Shown piece after piece: positions 18,255 through 26,679 of a DNA stretch of 64,000 nucleotides (position 1 is its first letter; every line of letters starts with the position of its first letter). Source of the stretch: Nitrosomonas ureae (GTDB taxonomy: Bacteria; Pseudomonadota; Gammaproteobacteria; Burkholderiales; Nitrosomonadaceae); assembly GCF_001455205.1 (NCBI RefSeq), contig NZ_CP013341.1, positions 2,542,001 through 2,606,000 of the forward strand. Reading direction: 5' to 3'. The notes below the pieces were generated by a model. The model was not told where the DNA came from and made no database searches. It saw only the letters and a list, made by a program, of their open reading frames with translations. A program made the translations under genes and the position numbers.

Positions 18255-18662
18255 ATGGATCAAAAAATAATAAAGAATTTTTATCCCATAAATTCGTATC
18301 ACATGATTCGCATATTCAATGTCACAGTAATTTCTGCCCTCTTTATGGTTGGTTGTGAAAGTATTCCGGCACCTACTGAGCAGATAGCGACCTCCAGAAC
18401 CGCAGTAAATAGTGCCCTCAGCGCGGGCGGTAGTGAATTCGCGCCAGTAGAATTTAAGTCTGCGATGGAAAAAATGGAAGCTGCCGAACGCGCAATGGGA
18501 GAGAAAGACTATGTGCTTGCCCGTCAGCTGGCAGAACAAGCGCAGATGGATGCCAAACTTGCTGGAGCGATGGCGCGCACTGTTAAAGCACAGAAAGCGG
18601 CGGATGCGCTGCAGGAAGCGAGCCGTACGTTACGTCAAGAAATTGATCGTCAAGTTCAATAA
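18255..18662 (+). CDS. DUF4398 lipoprotein
   Basis: A 135-residue lipoprotein precursor. The signal sequence ends with lipobox LFMVGC (Cys34). The mature part is Ala- and Glu-rich helix with the DUF4398 pattern EFAPVEFKSAMEKMEAAERAM and YVLARQLAEQAQMDAKLA. The ATG at 18255 is supported by AGGAG eight bases upstream, although the signal peptide would look more standard from Met17. It sits in the envelope and probably pairs with the OmpA-type lipoprotein encoded 18 bases downstream, which has the same helical domain. Confidence 0.8.
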   Translation: MDQKIIKNFYPINSYHMIRIFNVTVISALFMVGCESIPAPTEQIATSRTAVNSALSAGGSEFAPVEFKSAMEKMEAAERAMGEKDYVLARQLAEQAQMDAKLAGAMARTVKAQKAADALQEASRTLRQEIDRQVQ

Positions 18663-18680
18663 TCTTCATTGGAGTTTATT

Positions 18681-19514
18681 ATGCAAAAAAATGGGTATCT
18701 CTCTACTATTCTGATTGTTATAGCTATTTATACTATTCCTGGCTGTAGCTCGACTCCGCACAATCCATCTCTTGCGCAAGCGCATACTAATTACAACAGT
18801 GCATTAGCAAATCCGCAGGTTACCAATATGGCAGCATTGGAATTAAAAGAAGCCGGCGATATTCTGGATAAAGCAGACGTTGCTTTAAACCAAGGAGAAA
18901 GCGATGCTAAAGTTAATCATTTGGCCTACATGGCAAAACAACAAGTTGCCATCGCGCAAGAAACTACCAAAGCGAAAATCGCTGAGTCAGTGGTAACAAA
19001 TGCCGATGTCGAGCGTGATCGAATTCTGCTTGAAGCAAGAACAGCCGAGGCTGAAGAATCCAAACAACAGGTGGCATTTGATCAATTACTTATTGCTCAG
19101 CAACAGAAGGAACTGGATGAGTTAAACGCCAAGAAAACAGAACGCGGTTTGGTGATTACATTGAATGATGTATTGTTCCGTACCAATATGGCTCAGCTCG
19201 AAGCAAATGGTGTTCGTACTGTGCAAAAACTGGCTGATTTTCTCAGACAGTATACCCAGCATAAGGTATTGATTGAAGGCCATACCGATAATACGGGCAG
19301 TTACCATTACAATCAGGAGCTTTCCGAGCGACGTGCCGATGCCGTGAAGATGGCTTTACTGGATAGTGGTATTAGTAATGATCGTGTCGCTTCACGCGGT
19401 TATGGTGAAGCCTTGCCGATTGCCAGCAATGATACTGCCGAACACCGTCAATTGAATCGGCGCGTAGAAATTATCTTGTCAGATGAAAATGGCGTCATAA
19501 CACCACGACCGTGA
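18681..19514 (+). CDS. DUF4398-OmpA family lipoprotein
   Basis: A 277-residue lipoprotein precursor. Lipobox PGC lies near residue 22 and a DUF4398 helical domain spans about 25-120. A coiled linker follows, then a C-terminal OmpA-like peptidoglycan-binding domain with VLIEGHTDNTGS, ELSERRADAV, ASRGYGEALP and NRRVEI. It likely tethers the outer membrane to the cell wall. The ATG is chosen over an in-frame TTG four codons upstream because GGAG lies six bases before it. It forms a pair with the preceding lipoprotein gene. Confidence 0.88.
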   Translation: MQKNGYLSTILIVIAIYTIPGCSSTPHNPSLAQAHTNYNSALANPQVTNMAALELKEAGDILDKADVALNQGESDAKVNHLAYMAKQQVAIAQETTKAKIAESVVTNADVERDRILLEARTAEAEESKQQVAFDQLLIAQQQKELDELNAKKTERGLVITLNDVLFRTNMAQLEANGVRTVQKLADFLRQYTQHKVLIEGHTDNTGSYHYNQELSERRADAVKMALLDSGISNDRVASRGYGEALPIASNDTAEHRQLNRRVEIILSDENGVITPRP

Positions 19515-19884
19515 GTAATGTAAATACTCATATAGAAAAAAACATATAAAATCAGAGCCAGCTAAGCTTGGCTCGATGGTATATGTTAAGTCCACTCATT
19601 TGCTCTTAACAAAATATTTGTGAGCGAAATATTTGGTTTAATCTGTATCGGGTCTTATTCCTTGCTCCTCGGGGGAGGGAAGTCGTTCATCTGATTTTGC
19701 GCTTGAGGGTCGGTTGCGGAAGCGGTGATTCATTTAGTCGTTCTCTTTTATTTGTTCTTTTAATGCCCGGATGAATGTTTGACAGTCATTCCGGCCTTCA
19801 GTACACTAAAATTACAAAAGTAAAGATCCGCGTAGTCGTAGTATTTGTTTCTTCCAATCCCAAAAAGCGAGAAAGGCATGTTTC
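19515..19884. other. Intergenic region before ppa
   Basis: A 370-base gap. GAGTA/TACTC (19513-19529) directly at the stop, followed by an A-rich run, and GAGCCA/TGGCTC (19555-19574) are two small hairpins that may end the lipoprotein transcript, although neither has a T-run on the + strand. The rest carries no visible gene and should contain the ppa promoter. Confidence 0.3.
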
Positions 19885-20418
19885 ATGGATATTAGAGCAA
19901 TTCCTGTAGGCGCCAATGTACCCAACAATGTCAATGTCATCATAGAAGTTCCCACAGGTGGTGAACCCGTTAAATATGAGTTTGATAAACAATCTGGAGC
20001 ATTATTCGTAGACCGCATCTTACATACACCGATGCGATATCCGGCTAATTACGGTTTTATTCCTCATACCTTATGCGATGATGGTGATCCGTTCGATGCG
20101 CTTGTTATTGCCCGTTCGCCATTCCTGGCCGGATGCGTAGTGCGCGCAAGACCAATTGCGCTGCTTCATCTCGAAGACGAACATGGCGGTGATGAGAAAC
20201 TTATCTGTGTGCCGGATACCAAGACCTTCCCTTATTACGCACATGTATCCGAGCGAAAGGATCTGCCTGATATCGTGTTTCAGCAGATAGAGCATTTTTT
20301 TACGCATTATAAAGATCTTGAGCCGGAAAAGTGGGTGCGTGTCGGTCGCTGGGGTGACGCGGCCGAAGCGCGCGACATGGTGATGCGAGCGATTAAAATG
20401 GCTAAAGCTGCGGAGTAA
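19885..20418 (+). CDS. ppa: Inorganic pyrophosphatase (family I)
   Basis: A 177-residue soluble pyrophosphatase, normal family length. It hydrolyses pyrophosphate to two phosphates with Mg2+. Visible active-site residues are Glu21, Lys30, Tyr56, the signature D-G-D-P-F-D at 66-71 and, later, PDTKTFPYYAH and the KWVRVGRW segment with a conserved lysine. GAAAGG is spaced nine bases before the ATG. It is a single-gene unit. Confidence 0.95.
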   Translation: MDIRAIPVGANVPNNVNVIIEVPTGGEPVKYEFDKQSGALFVDRILHTPMRYPANYGFIPHTLCDDGDPFDALVIARSPFLAGCVVRARPIALLHLEDEHGGDEKLICVPDTKTFPYYAHVSERKDLPDIVFQQIEHFFTHYKDLEPEKWVRVGRWGDAAEARDMVMRAIKMAKAAE

Positions 20419-20461
20419 AGTACTTCACTGCAAGCTACGAAATATTAACTGCAAACTGCAT

Positions 20462-20490
20462 CAGTTTCGCCGCTAAGGAGCGGAAAACTG
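20462..20490 (+). terminator. Stem-loop between convergent ppa and TauE genes
   Basis: CAGTTT-CG-CCGCT and AGCGG-A-AAACTG pair into an eleven-pair stem with a four-base loop (AAGG) about 45 bases after the ppa stop. No T-run follows on either strand, so it may be an RNA-stabilising or Rho-linked 3' structure rather than an intrinsic terminator. Confidence 0.3.
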
Positions 20491-20596
20491 AATTCCCAGA
20501 GATTAAGTGGCTGTTTTCTTAGGTGGGGCAGCGATGGAAGAAGGTTGGAATCCTACAGTTGAAATACTGTAATAAGATAAATCAAAATCTCCCTCT

Positions 20597-21394
20597 TTAA
20601 ATTAAGTTGATTAACATCCTAATACCTAAACTATAAAGCAATACAACAAAGATTGTTCTTAGGATGGCGGTTTGGGTCGAATGTGTTAGTCTTGCACCGA
20701 GCGGTGCTGTCAACATACTGGCGGATACCAGCCAAATTAATGCGGGCAAATGGACATAGCCTAAACTATTGGCAGGAAGTGGATCCGATTGAATCAATCC
20801 ATTTACGACATAGCCGATGGTACCGGCCAGCGCAATGGGAAAACCGATGGCGGCTGCAGTGCCGATAGCGTGTTGAAGTTTGGTTTTGCATAAAGTAAGA
20901 AATGGTACGGACAATAACCCGCCACCAATAGCAACCAGACTGGAAACTGCGCCAATAACTCCGCCGGCGAGTAACAGGCCGATTCTTCCAGGTAACTGAA
21001 ACATCGGGCTGGGACGAAATTGCAGCAGCATCTGCGTGGCGGCATAAAAAATAAAAATGACAAAAATAGAGCTCAGTAGCTGCCCCGTCATCGATCCCGC
21101 CAAGGTGGCGCCGCCGAAAGTGCCGAGAATAATACCGGGGGTAATATTTCTTACAATTTGCCAATTTACTGCACCATGCTGATGGTGAGTGTGCAAACTG
21201 GTGATTGATGTGAAAATAATGGTGGCCATCGTGGTACCGAGCGCCATATGCATGATGCGGTCAACGGGAAAGTTCTGAGCAGTAAATACGGTGATCAGCA
21301 CGGGCACCATGATCAGTCCGCCACCGATGCCGAGCAAGCCGGCGAAGAAGCCTACAAATGCACCGGTCAGAAGGTAAATCAGCCACCATTCCAT
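20597..21394 (-). CDS. TauE/SafE family exporter
   Basis: A 265-residue inner-membrane protein with about eight helices in two TauE repeats. The N-terminal repeat begins GAFVGFFAGLLGIGGGLIMVP and the second GGVIGAVSSLVAIGGGLLSVP, the Gly-rich hallmark of the family. Members move sulfite, sulfonates or other small organic anions; the substrate here cannot be read from sequence. It lies 31 bases after the EVE-domain gene on the same strand. Confidence 0.88.
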   Translation of the reverse strand: MEWWLIYLLTGAFVGFFAGLLGIGGGLIMVPVLITVFTAQNFPVDRIMHMALGTTMATIIFTSITSLHTHHQHGAVNWQIVRNITPGIILGTFGGATLAGSMTGQLLSSIFVIFIFYAATQMLLQFRPSPMFQLPGRIGLLLAGGVIGAVSSLVAIGGGLLSVPFLTLCKTKLQHAIGTAAAIGFPIALAGTIGYVVNGLIQSDPLPANSLGYVHLPALIWLVSASMLTAPLGARLTHSTQTAILRTIFVVLLYSLGIRMLINLI

Positions 21395-21425
21395 ATTCGG
21401 TCTCTATAAAAAGGATCCAATACGA

Positions 21426-21881
21426 TCATAGCAGGTTCAGGATAAATTGCCATTCGGCCGGATCAACCGGGGTGATCGATAAGCGGTTACCGGTTTGCAG
21501 TACCCGCATACGGCGCAGCTCCTCGTGCTGCCTGAGCTCTTTGATCGAGATCAGATGGATTCTTCTTGTTAAGGTAAGCTCAACATTAAACCAACGCGGG
21601 TTATTTAAGGATGCCTTGGGATCAAAATACTTGCTGCTGGAATCGAATTGCGAAACATCTGGATATGCGGGTCTGCTAACAGTTGCAATACCCATGATGC
21701 CGGGATTTTTGCAGCAGGAATGATAGAAAAAGACTTGATCGCCGATATTCATTTGATTGCGCATAAAATTGCGTGATTGATAATTGCGTACGCCTTCCCA
21801 GGCTACGGTCTGTTCGGGTAATGCTGCAAAATCGTCAATACTGAATTCATCAGGATCTGACTTCATTAACCAGTAACGCAT
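21426..21881 (-). CDS. EVE domain protein
   Basis: A 151-residue single-domain protein: MRYWLMKSDPDEFS at the start, WEGVRNYQSRNFMRNQM, GDQVFFYHS, then PGIMGIATV. EVE is a PUA-like fold thought to bind modified bases in DNA or RNA; stand-alone copies of this length are common in betaproteobacteria. It probably shares a transcript with the downstream TauE gene. Confidence 0.9.
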   Translation of the reverse strand: MRYWLMKSDPDEFSIDDFAALPEQTVAWEGVRNYQSRNFMRNQMNIGDQVFFYHSCCKNPGIMGIATVSRPAYPDVSQFDSSSKYFDPKASLNNPRWFNVELTLTRRIHLISIKELRQHEELRRMRVLQTGNRLSITPVDPAEWQFILNLL

Positions 21882-21985
21882 TTTGTGGCGGATTCTAATT
21901 TGTTTTTATCAAAAATACTGTATGACAATGTCCAGCTTCTGTAATATGCCAGAGTTTCTATTTATTTATTTTAACTATTTTAATC

Positions 21986-22639
21986 ATGAATAATCATTCA
22001 CTTTCTGATATTTCGGTTGCTGCTTGGGTGCAAGGAGGGCCGATTGTGTTAAATAATTTAGTGGGTTCGGTGGTATTGATTGAGGTTTTTCAGGTAAATT
22101 GTCCGGGCTGTTTTATTTATTCATTACCTAAAGCTATCGATCTGCATGAACGCTATCATCAACATGGATTGGTTGTCATCGGTTTGGCCACCGCATTTGA
22201 GGATTATGACAAAAATACGCTCGAGAACTTGCAGAAATTAATTACCACCGGCGAGGTGATCGGTGAAACACTCAAGGCACTGAATCAATATGGTATATTA
22301 TCAGAGGGTAAGTTACCATGGAAAATTCCTTTTGCAGTGGGCATGGATCGCGTTGTGGCGGAAACTGAGCCGATAACGGATAAGCGCGTATTACGCTATG
22401 CTGGTGAATTTATTCCGAATTTTGAGAACCTGGGCGATGAGCAGAAAAGGTTAGTGCTGCATCAAGTTAGGCATTATCTGGAGCAGAAATCGATGAAAGC
22501 TGAAACTTTCGAGAACTTTGCATTGCAGGGAACACCTTCGTGCATTTTGTTTGACCGCAAGGGTCAATTAAAAGATGTGTCATTTGGCCGGATTGATTAC
22601 AAGCAAGCAATGGTGGAGCATTGTATTAAAGAAAAATAA
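21986..22639 (+). CDS. Thioredoxin-fold protein with CPGC motif
   Basis: A 217-residue redoxin-like protein. The thioredoxin fold starts at VVLIEVFQVNCPGC, with CPGC (about residues 38-41) in the place of the catalytic CxxC; a cis-Pro region (GTPSCILFDRKGQLK) follows near residue 180. No signal peptide, so it is cytosolic. Closest in pattern to TlpA/AhpC-TSA-like proteins of unknown partner. A single gene; the divergent EVE gene begins 104 bases away. Confidence 0.7.
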   Translation: MNNHSLSDISVAAWVQGGPIVLNNLVGSVVLIEVFQVNCPGCFIYSLPKAIDLHERYHQHGLVVIGLATAFEDYDKNTLENLQKLITTGEVIGETLKALNQYGILSEGKLPWKIPFAVGMDRVVAETEPITDKRVLRYAGEFIPNFENLGDEQKRLVLHQVRHYLEQKSMKAETFENFALQGTPSCILFDRKGQLKDVSFGRIDYKQAMVEHCIKEK

Positions 22640-22970
22640 TTGTTTCAGATTTTGCCTATTGTCAATTGTTGAGGTGCAGATTGGCAGAGCTTTTCATTTA
22701 GGGTGTTACCCATACAGTTTCTCGCGCGGCTTATCCCATATTACGATGGCTCGATACTTTCCGAGGGACCATTAAGTCAGTATAGAAGCCATTCTTATCG
22801 GTAAATAGCACCCGATTTCCCTTTTTATTCTTTACATCTGTTCCAACCACATTCTGTTAACTTACTGATGTGGCAGTTTATACCAGAACGGGTTCTCCTT
22901 CGCAATCCGACGAATTATCTCCCCGCTGGTTTTGTTCTGCATCCAATGTCGTTAATTGAGGAGGATAGCA
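22640..22970. other. Intergenic region before the diguanylate cyclase
   Basis: A 331-base gap. On the minus strand two short frames lie end to end: 22862-22942 (starts MQNKTSGEII, 26 codons) and 22731-22850 (starts with GTG, 39 codons, contains NRVLFTDKNGFYTDLMVPRK). Together they look like scraps of one decayed gene, but I recognise no family. Confidence 0.3.
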
Positions 22971-23771
22971 ATGCAAGAAGCTATTAATCATAAACAAAAA
23001 AGAATATTAAGATTGGTTAAATCGACTAATGCTATTAGAAGTGAGCAGAAATCTATGATTGATTCTGAAGATTATTATAAGCAAGTAGAACATTACGCTG
23101 AACAAATCCGCAAAACACATAATGCTGATGAGATCATTAGAATTCTGGATGTCGTGTTATCCGAGACGCGAGGATTGAAATTTAGTGATGAGGTTTTTGT
23201 CGCTCAGGAGCAAGTGAAACGAGCAGAGCAGAAGATTGAATTATTAAAGGGTGAGTTGGAACAACTGCGAGGACTTGTGCAGACAGATCAAATGACGGGT
23301 GCATTCAATCGTCGTGGTCTTGATGATATTTTTAAGCGTGAAGCAGCGCGTGCCGACAGAAATGCCCAATCATTGGGAGTAGTTCTGATTGATCTGGATA
23401 ATTTTAAGAAAATTAATGACAATTTTGGTCATCAATACGGGGATAGTGTACTCATTAACTTGGTTACCGTTGCTAAGGAAACATTACGCCCTTCCGATAT
23501 AGTCGCGCGTTTTGGTGGAGAGGAATTTGTAATTTTATTGCCCGAGGTTGAGCTAGAAGATGCATTAACTATCATCCAGAGGTTACAAAATAACTTGGAA
23601 AGAAATTTCACTTTGCAAATCGATAACGAATCAATACCAATAACTTTTAGTGCTGGTGTTGCATTGCGCTCATTTGGAGAGCATCAGAATTCAGTTATAA
23701 GCCGTGCCGATAAAGCGCTTTATCAAGCAAAGCGAACAGGGAAAAACAGAGCAATTCCTGCTTTGGCTTAA
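22971..23771 (+). CDS. Diguanylate cyclase (GGDEF domain)
   Basis: A 266-residue soluble protein. A helical N-terminal part (1-105) with a coiled coil is followed by a GGDEF domain: DQMTGAFNRRGL, a metal-site DLDNFKKIND, and active-site GGEEF. The inhibitory RxxD (RPSD) stands five residues before GGEEF, so feedback by c-di-GMP is expected. It makes c-di-GMP from two GTP. The ATG follows a strong GAGGAGGA ribosome site; an in-frame TTG upstream lies inside that site and is rejected. It heads the signalling block that leads to the che genes. Confidence 0.9.
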   Translation: MQEAINHKQKRILRLVKSTNAIRSEQKSMIDSEDYYKQVEHYAEQIRKTHNADEIIRILDVVLSETRGLKFSDEVFVAQEQVKRAEQKIELLKGELEQLRGLVQTDQMTGAFNRRGLDDIFKREAARADRNAQSLGVVLIDLDNFKKINDNFGHQYGDSVLINLVTVAKETLRPSDIVARFGGEEFVILLPEVELEDALTIIQRLQNNLERNFTLQIDNESIPITFSAGVALRSFGEHQNSVISRADKALYQAKRTGKNRAIPALA

Positions 23772-23919
23772 CTTGGAGCAAGAGTGGGATGAAGGATCAT
23801 TTTTTCCATATATGGATCTCAGAAAAATATGCTTGTAAATATGAAGAAAGCTAGAGAAATAAACAGAATCCGTGTACTTGAACGTTTCTTTATATTGCTT
23901 GGTTAGTGTGGAGGAGTAA

Positions 23920-25158
23920 ATGGAAGGTTTCTTTCTTGGACGGCAGCCCATTCTCGATCGTAATCAAAATTTGGTGGCCTTTGAATTGCTCTTTAGACAA
24001 GAAGAAGCTGATGAAGAGATTAATATTAATAACGACTTATCCGCATCCGCAAATGTCATCATCAATGCATATTGTCAGTTGGGCATTCAGAATGTTTTGG
24101 GCAAACAGCGAGGATTTATCAATGCGGATCCAGGACTAGTAATGAGCGATATTATTAGTTTGCTTCCCAGTAAACATGTAGTACTCGAAATAAAGGAAAC
24201 AACGACTCTGACAGCCGATTTTATGCAGCGATGTAGCGAGTTAAAGCAAAAAGGGTATCAATTTGCACTGGATAATGTGGTTGCCATGAATGAAAAAGTC
24301 GAGCAATTGCTGCCATTGGTCAGTGTGGTTAAAGTAAATGTGCTTGAAGTGGAGAAAAATGAACTTTCTAAGTTAGTAGCTGAATTGAATCGTTGGCCAG
24401 TATTGCTTTTGGCGTTGAAAGTGGAGACCCGCGAACAGGAAAGCAATTGTATGAAACTTGGATTCCAGATGTTTCAGGGGTTTTATTTTGCAAAACCTGA
24501 AGTGTTATCAGTAAAACGGGCTGATCCTGGAAAGTTGTCGCTATTAAAATTACTGACACTAGTGATGGGGGATAACGATATTGAAGAAATAGAAAAGGAA
24601 TTTAAACATCAACCTGGACTAAGTTACAACTTGATGCGAATGGTGAATTCAGTAGCAAGTGGATTGCCGCAAAAAATCAATTCGATCAAGCATGCGATTA
24701 TGATAATGGGGCGAAAGCAGTTGCAAAGGTGGGTGCAATTGTTGCTCTATACAGCTGATCAGTCTAATGAAAATATGTCCAATGCATTAATGCAGACAGC
24801 GGCAGCACGGGGCAAATTAATGGAATTAATTGCAACAGCGGAGCGACCTCATGATAAGAATCACCAAGAAAGAGCTTTTATGGTAGGAATATTATCTCTG
24901 CTCAATGTGCTACTTAGTATTGAGATGCAGAAAATTGTCGATAAGTTGGAAATCCCTGATGATATGAGTCAAGCGCTGTTAAATCGAGAAGGGCGTTTAG
25001 GTCAAGAACTGAAATTAATAGAAGCTAATGAGAAAGGGGATGTTGCTGTGATTCAATTAATATTGGCTGAACTTGGTTTTCTGAGTTTGAGTGACTTGGC
25101 AGATATTGAGATACAAGCAATTGGATGGGCAAATCGAATCAGTGAGGTGGCCAATTAA
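23920..25158 (+). CDS. EAL-HDOD signalling protein with degenerate EAL domain
   Basis: A 412-residue YuxH-type protein. The N-terminal EAL-like domain (1-195) opens with FLGRQPILDRNQNLVAFELL but carries ELL in place of EAL and FALDN in place of the catalytic FALDDFG, so c-di-GMP hydrolysis is unlikely. The HDOD domain (about 200-400) has the pattern LSYNLMRMVNSVASGLPQKI. Such proteins act as regulators or c-di-GMP readers. A GGAGGAG ribosome site precedes the ATG. It lies between a diguanylate cyclase and chemotaxis genes. Confidence 0.88.
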   Translation: MEGFFLGRQPILDRNQNLVAFELLFRQEEADEEININNDLSASANVIINAYCQLGIQNVLGKQRGFINADPGLVMSDIISLLPSKHVVLEIKETTTLTADFMQRCSELKQKGYQFALDNVVAMNEKVEQLLPLVSVVKVNVLEVEKNELSKLVAELNRWPVLLLALKVETREQESNCMKLGFQMFQGFYFAKPEVLSVKRADPGKLSLLKLLTLVMGDNDIEEIEKEFKHQPGLSYNLMRMVNSVASGLPQKINSIKHAIMIMGRKQLQRWVQLLLYTADQSNENMSNALMQTAAARGKLMELIATAERPHDKNHQERAFMVGILSLLNVLLSIEMQKIVDKLEIPDDMSQALLNREGRLGQELKLIEANEKGDVAVIQLILAELGFLSLSDLADIEIQAIGWANRISEVAN

Positions 25159-25456
25159 ACTGGGTGTGTTATCGAATTATTTTTAAGTTTGAGTATTGAT
25201 ATATAACTAATCGGAATTGATGAATGCAATTAATTCGCAAAGAATTTTCGTGACATATTTGACTATTCATAAACGCTGATTTCATTTTGCTTATATTTGT
25301 GAATTTACTAGATTCTTTGCAAGGTTGTGGAGTTAAAGTTATTAAATGTTATGACGTTAATTTTTTATGTCAAAGAAGTATTGATGCGACAAATACCCTT
25401 ATGGTTATGTTCTATTGAATTAAGGTATTTGCGATAGTCGATGATAAAGTTTATGC

Positions 25457-26119
25457 ATGGAGCATGATAACAGGCTTGTGTATCAAACGATTGCGACAAT
25501 GGCTTCGAGTAAAACAAGTGGCGAGGAAAAAATTATGACTGAGCTGCAATCAGTTAGCGACAGGCTTGATAATAAATCTGAAGGTAAATTGGCGCTCGAA
25601 GATAACGATAAAGTTATATGCAATAACGCTGTCGATGAATATTTCATAGGTATCAAAGGGGATTTGAACCAGGCCGAAAGATTAGTTAGTGATGCAGTTA
25701 ATAATTTAGTTATTAATTTCAGATACATAAGTAAATTAACAGAGTCTCATCATGAAATGGTTCTGGTTATTGAAAGAATGGCCACTCCTGAGGCAAGTAG
25801 CTCCATTAATGAGTTATTGGAGAAGCAAATGGTTATTGCCAATCAAATCGAACAAGAGTTGGAGATGGTAATTACCTCTTTGCAGTTTGGTGATTTAGTT
25901 GCGCAATTGCTTGCTCACACTACGCGTCAAGTGGAAATGTTAAATGTTGAATTGCAGCGTATTGATAGGCAAGGTGGTTGGCAGAGAGAAACTGAAAGAG
26001 AAGCTTTGGATTCAATACATTCAGGAATCTCTAAAGCAATTGATGTGGTGAAGAATAAAAGCAAAAAAAAGCCGGTTGTGCAGCAAGGAATGCAGATGGG
26101 TGATGTTGAGCTTTTTTAA
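25457..26119 (+). CDS. CheZ-like putative CheY phosphatase
   Basis: A 220-residue all-helical protein. Residues 140-152 (TSLQFGDLVAQLL) resemble the CheZ active-site helix, where D-x-x-x-Q (here Asp146, Gln150) attacks CheY-phosphate. As in CheZ, a flexible Lys-rich linker leads to a short C-terminal peptide, here GDVELF. Its neighbour 62 bases downstream is a CheY-type regulator. The overall sequence is far from classical CheZ, so the function is inference. The start could also be Met27 (25535), which has a better ribosome site (GAGG). No other CheY phosphatase gene is visible in the cluster. Confidence 0.6.
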   Translation: MEHDNRLVYQTIATMASSKTSGEEKIMTELQSVSDRLDNKSEGKLALEDNDKVICNNAVDEYFIGIKGDLNQAERLVSDAVNNLVINFRYISKLTESHHEMVLVIERMATPEASSSINELLEKQMVIANQIEQELEMVITSLQFGDLVAQLLAHTTRQVEMLNVELQRIDRQGGWQRETEREALDSIHSGISKAIDVVKNKSKKKPVVQQGMQMGDVELF

Positions 26120-26181
26120 AAAATGCTGAACGGATATTTTCTATCGAGCAACTTAATATTATCAGCAAAGGAGTAAAGCAA

Positions 26182-26547
26182 ATGGCTAAGACAATACTTG
26201 CAGTAGATGATTCTGCGTCAATCCGGCAGATGGTAACTTTTACACTTAAGGGTGCGGGTTATGAGGTCATTGAAGCAGTTGATGGTCAAGATGCTTTCGA
26301 TAAGGCAAGTCATCATCAAATTAATCTAATACTAACCGACATCAATATGCCTCGCATGGACGGATTAAAGTTACTGGAGTTGCTGCGGAAATTAGCTCAA
26401 TACAAAAATATTCCTATCTTGATATTGACCACTGAATCTGGAGATGAAATAAAAGCAAAAGGTAGAGCGGCGGGGGCAACGGGATGGCTAGTGAAGCCGT
26501 TTGATCCCAAACGATTATTGGAAGTAATCGGTAAAGTTATTGGTTAA
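26182..26547 (+). CDS. cheY: CheY-type single-domain response regulator
   Basis: A 121-residue receiver domain. The acidic pocket is Asp9-Asp10, the phospho-acceptor is Asp53 (LTDINMPRMDG), the switch Thr is in LILTTES and the conserved Lys in WLVKPFD. No output domain. Phosphorylated by the CheA encoded next and expected to act on the flagellar switch or another target. Strong AAAGGAG ribosome site. Lies between the CheZ-like gene and cheA. Confidence 0.9.
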   Translation: MAKTILAVDDSASIRQMVTFTLKGAGYEVIEAVDGQDAFDKASHHQINLILTDINMPRMDGLKLLELLRKLAQYKNIPILILTTESGDEIKAKGRAAGATGWLVKPFDPKRLLEVIGKVIG

Positions 26548-26679
26548 AAAAAATATTTTTAAGCGGAATAACTGGCTTAAATAACCTCTACTCTCAAAGA
26601 GTAAGTGTTTTGTTCTCTAATATTGGGTTTCTTTCTTTAAAGCGTCAATCAAACAATTTAACTTGAAATAGGGCTTCTC

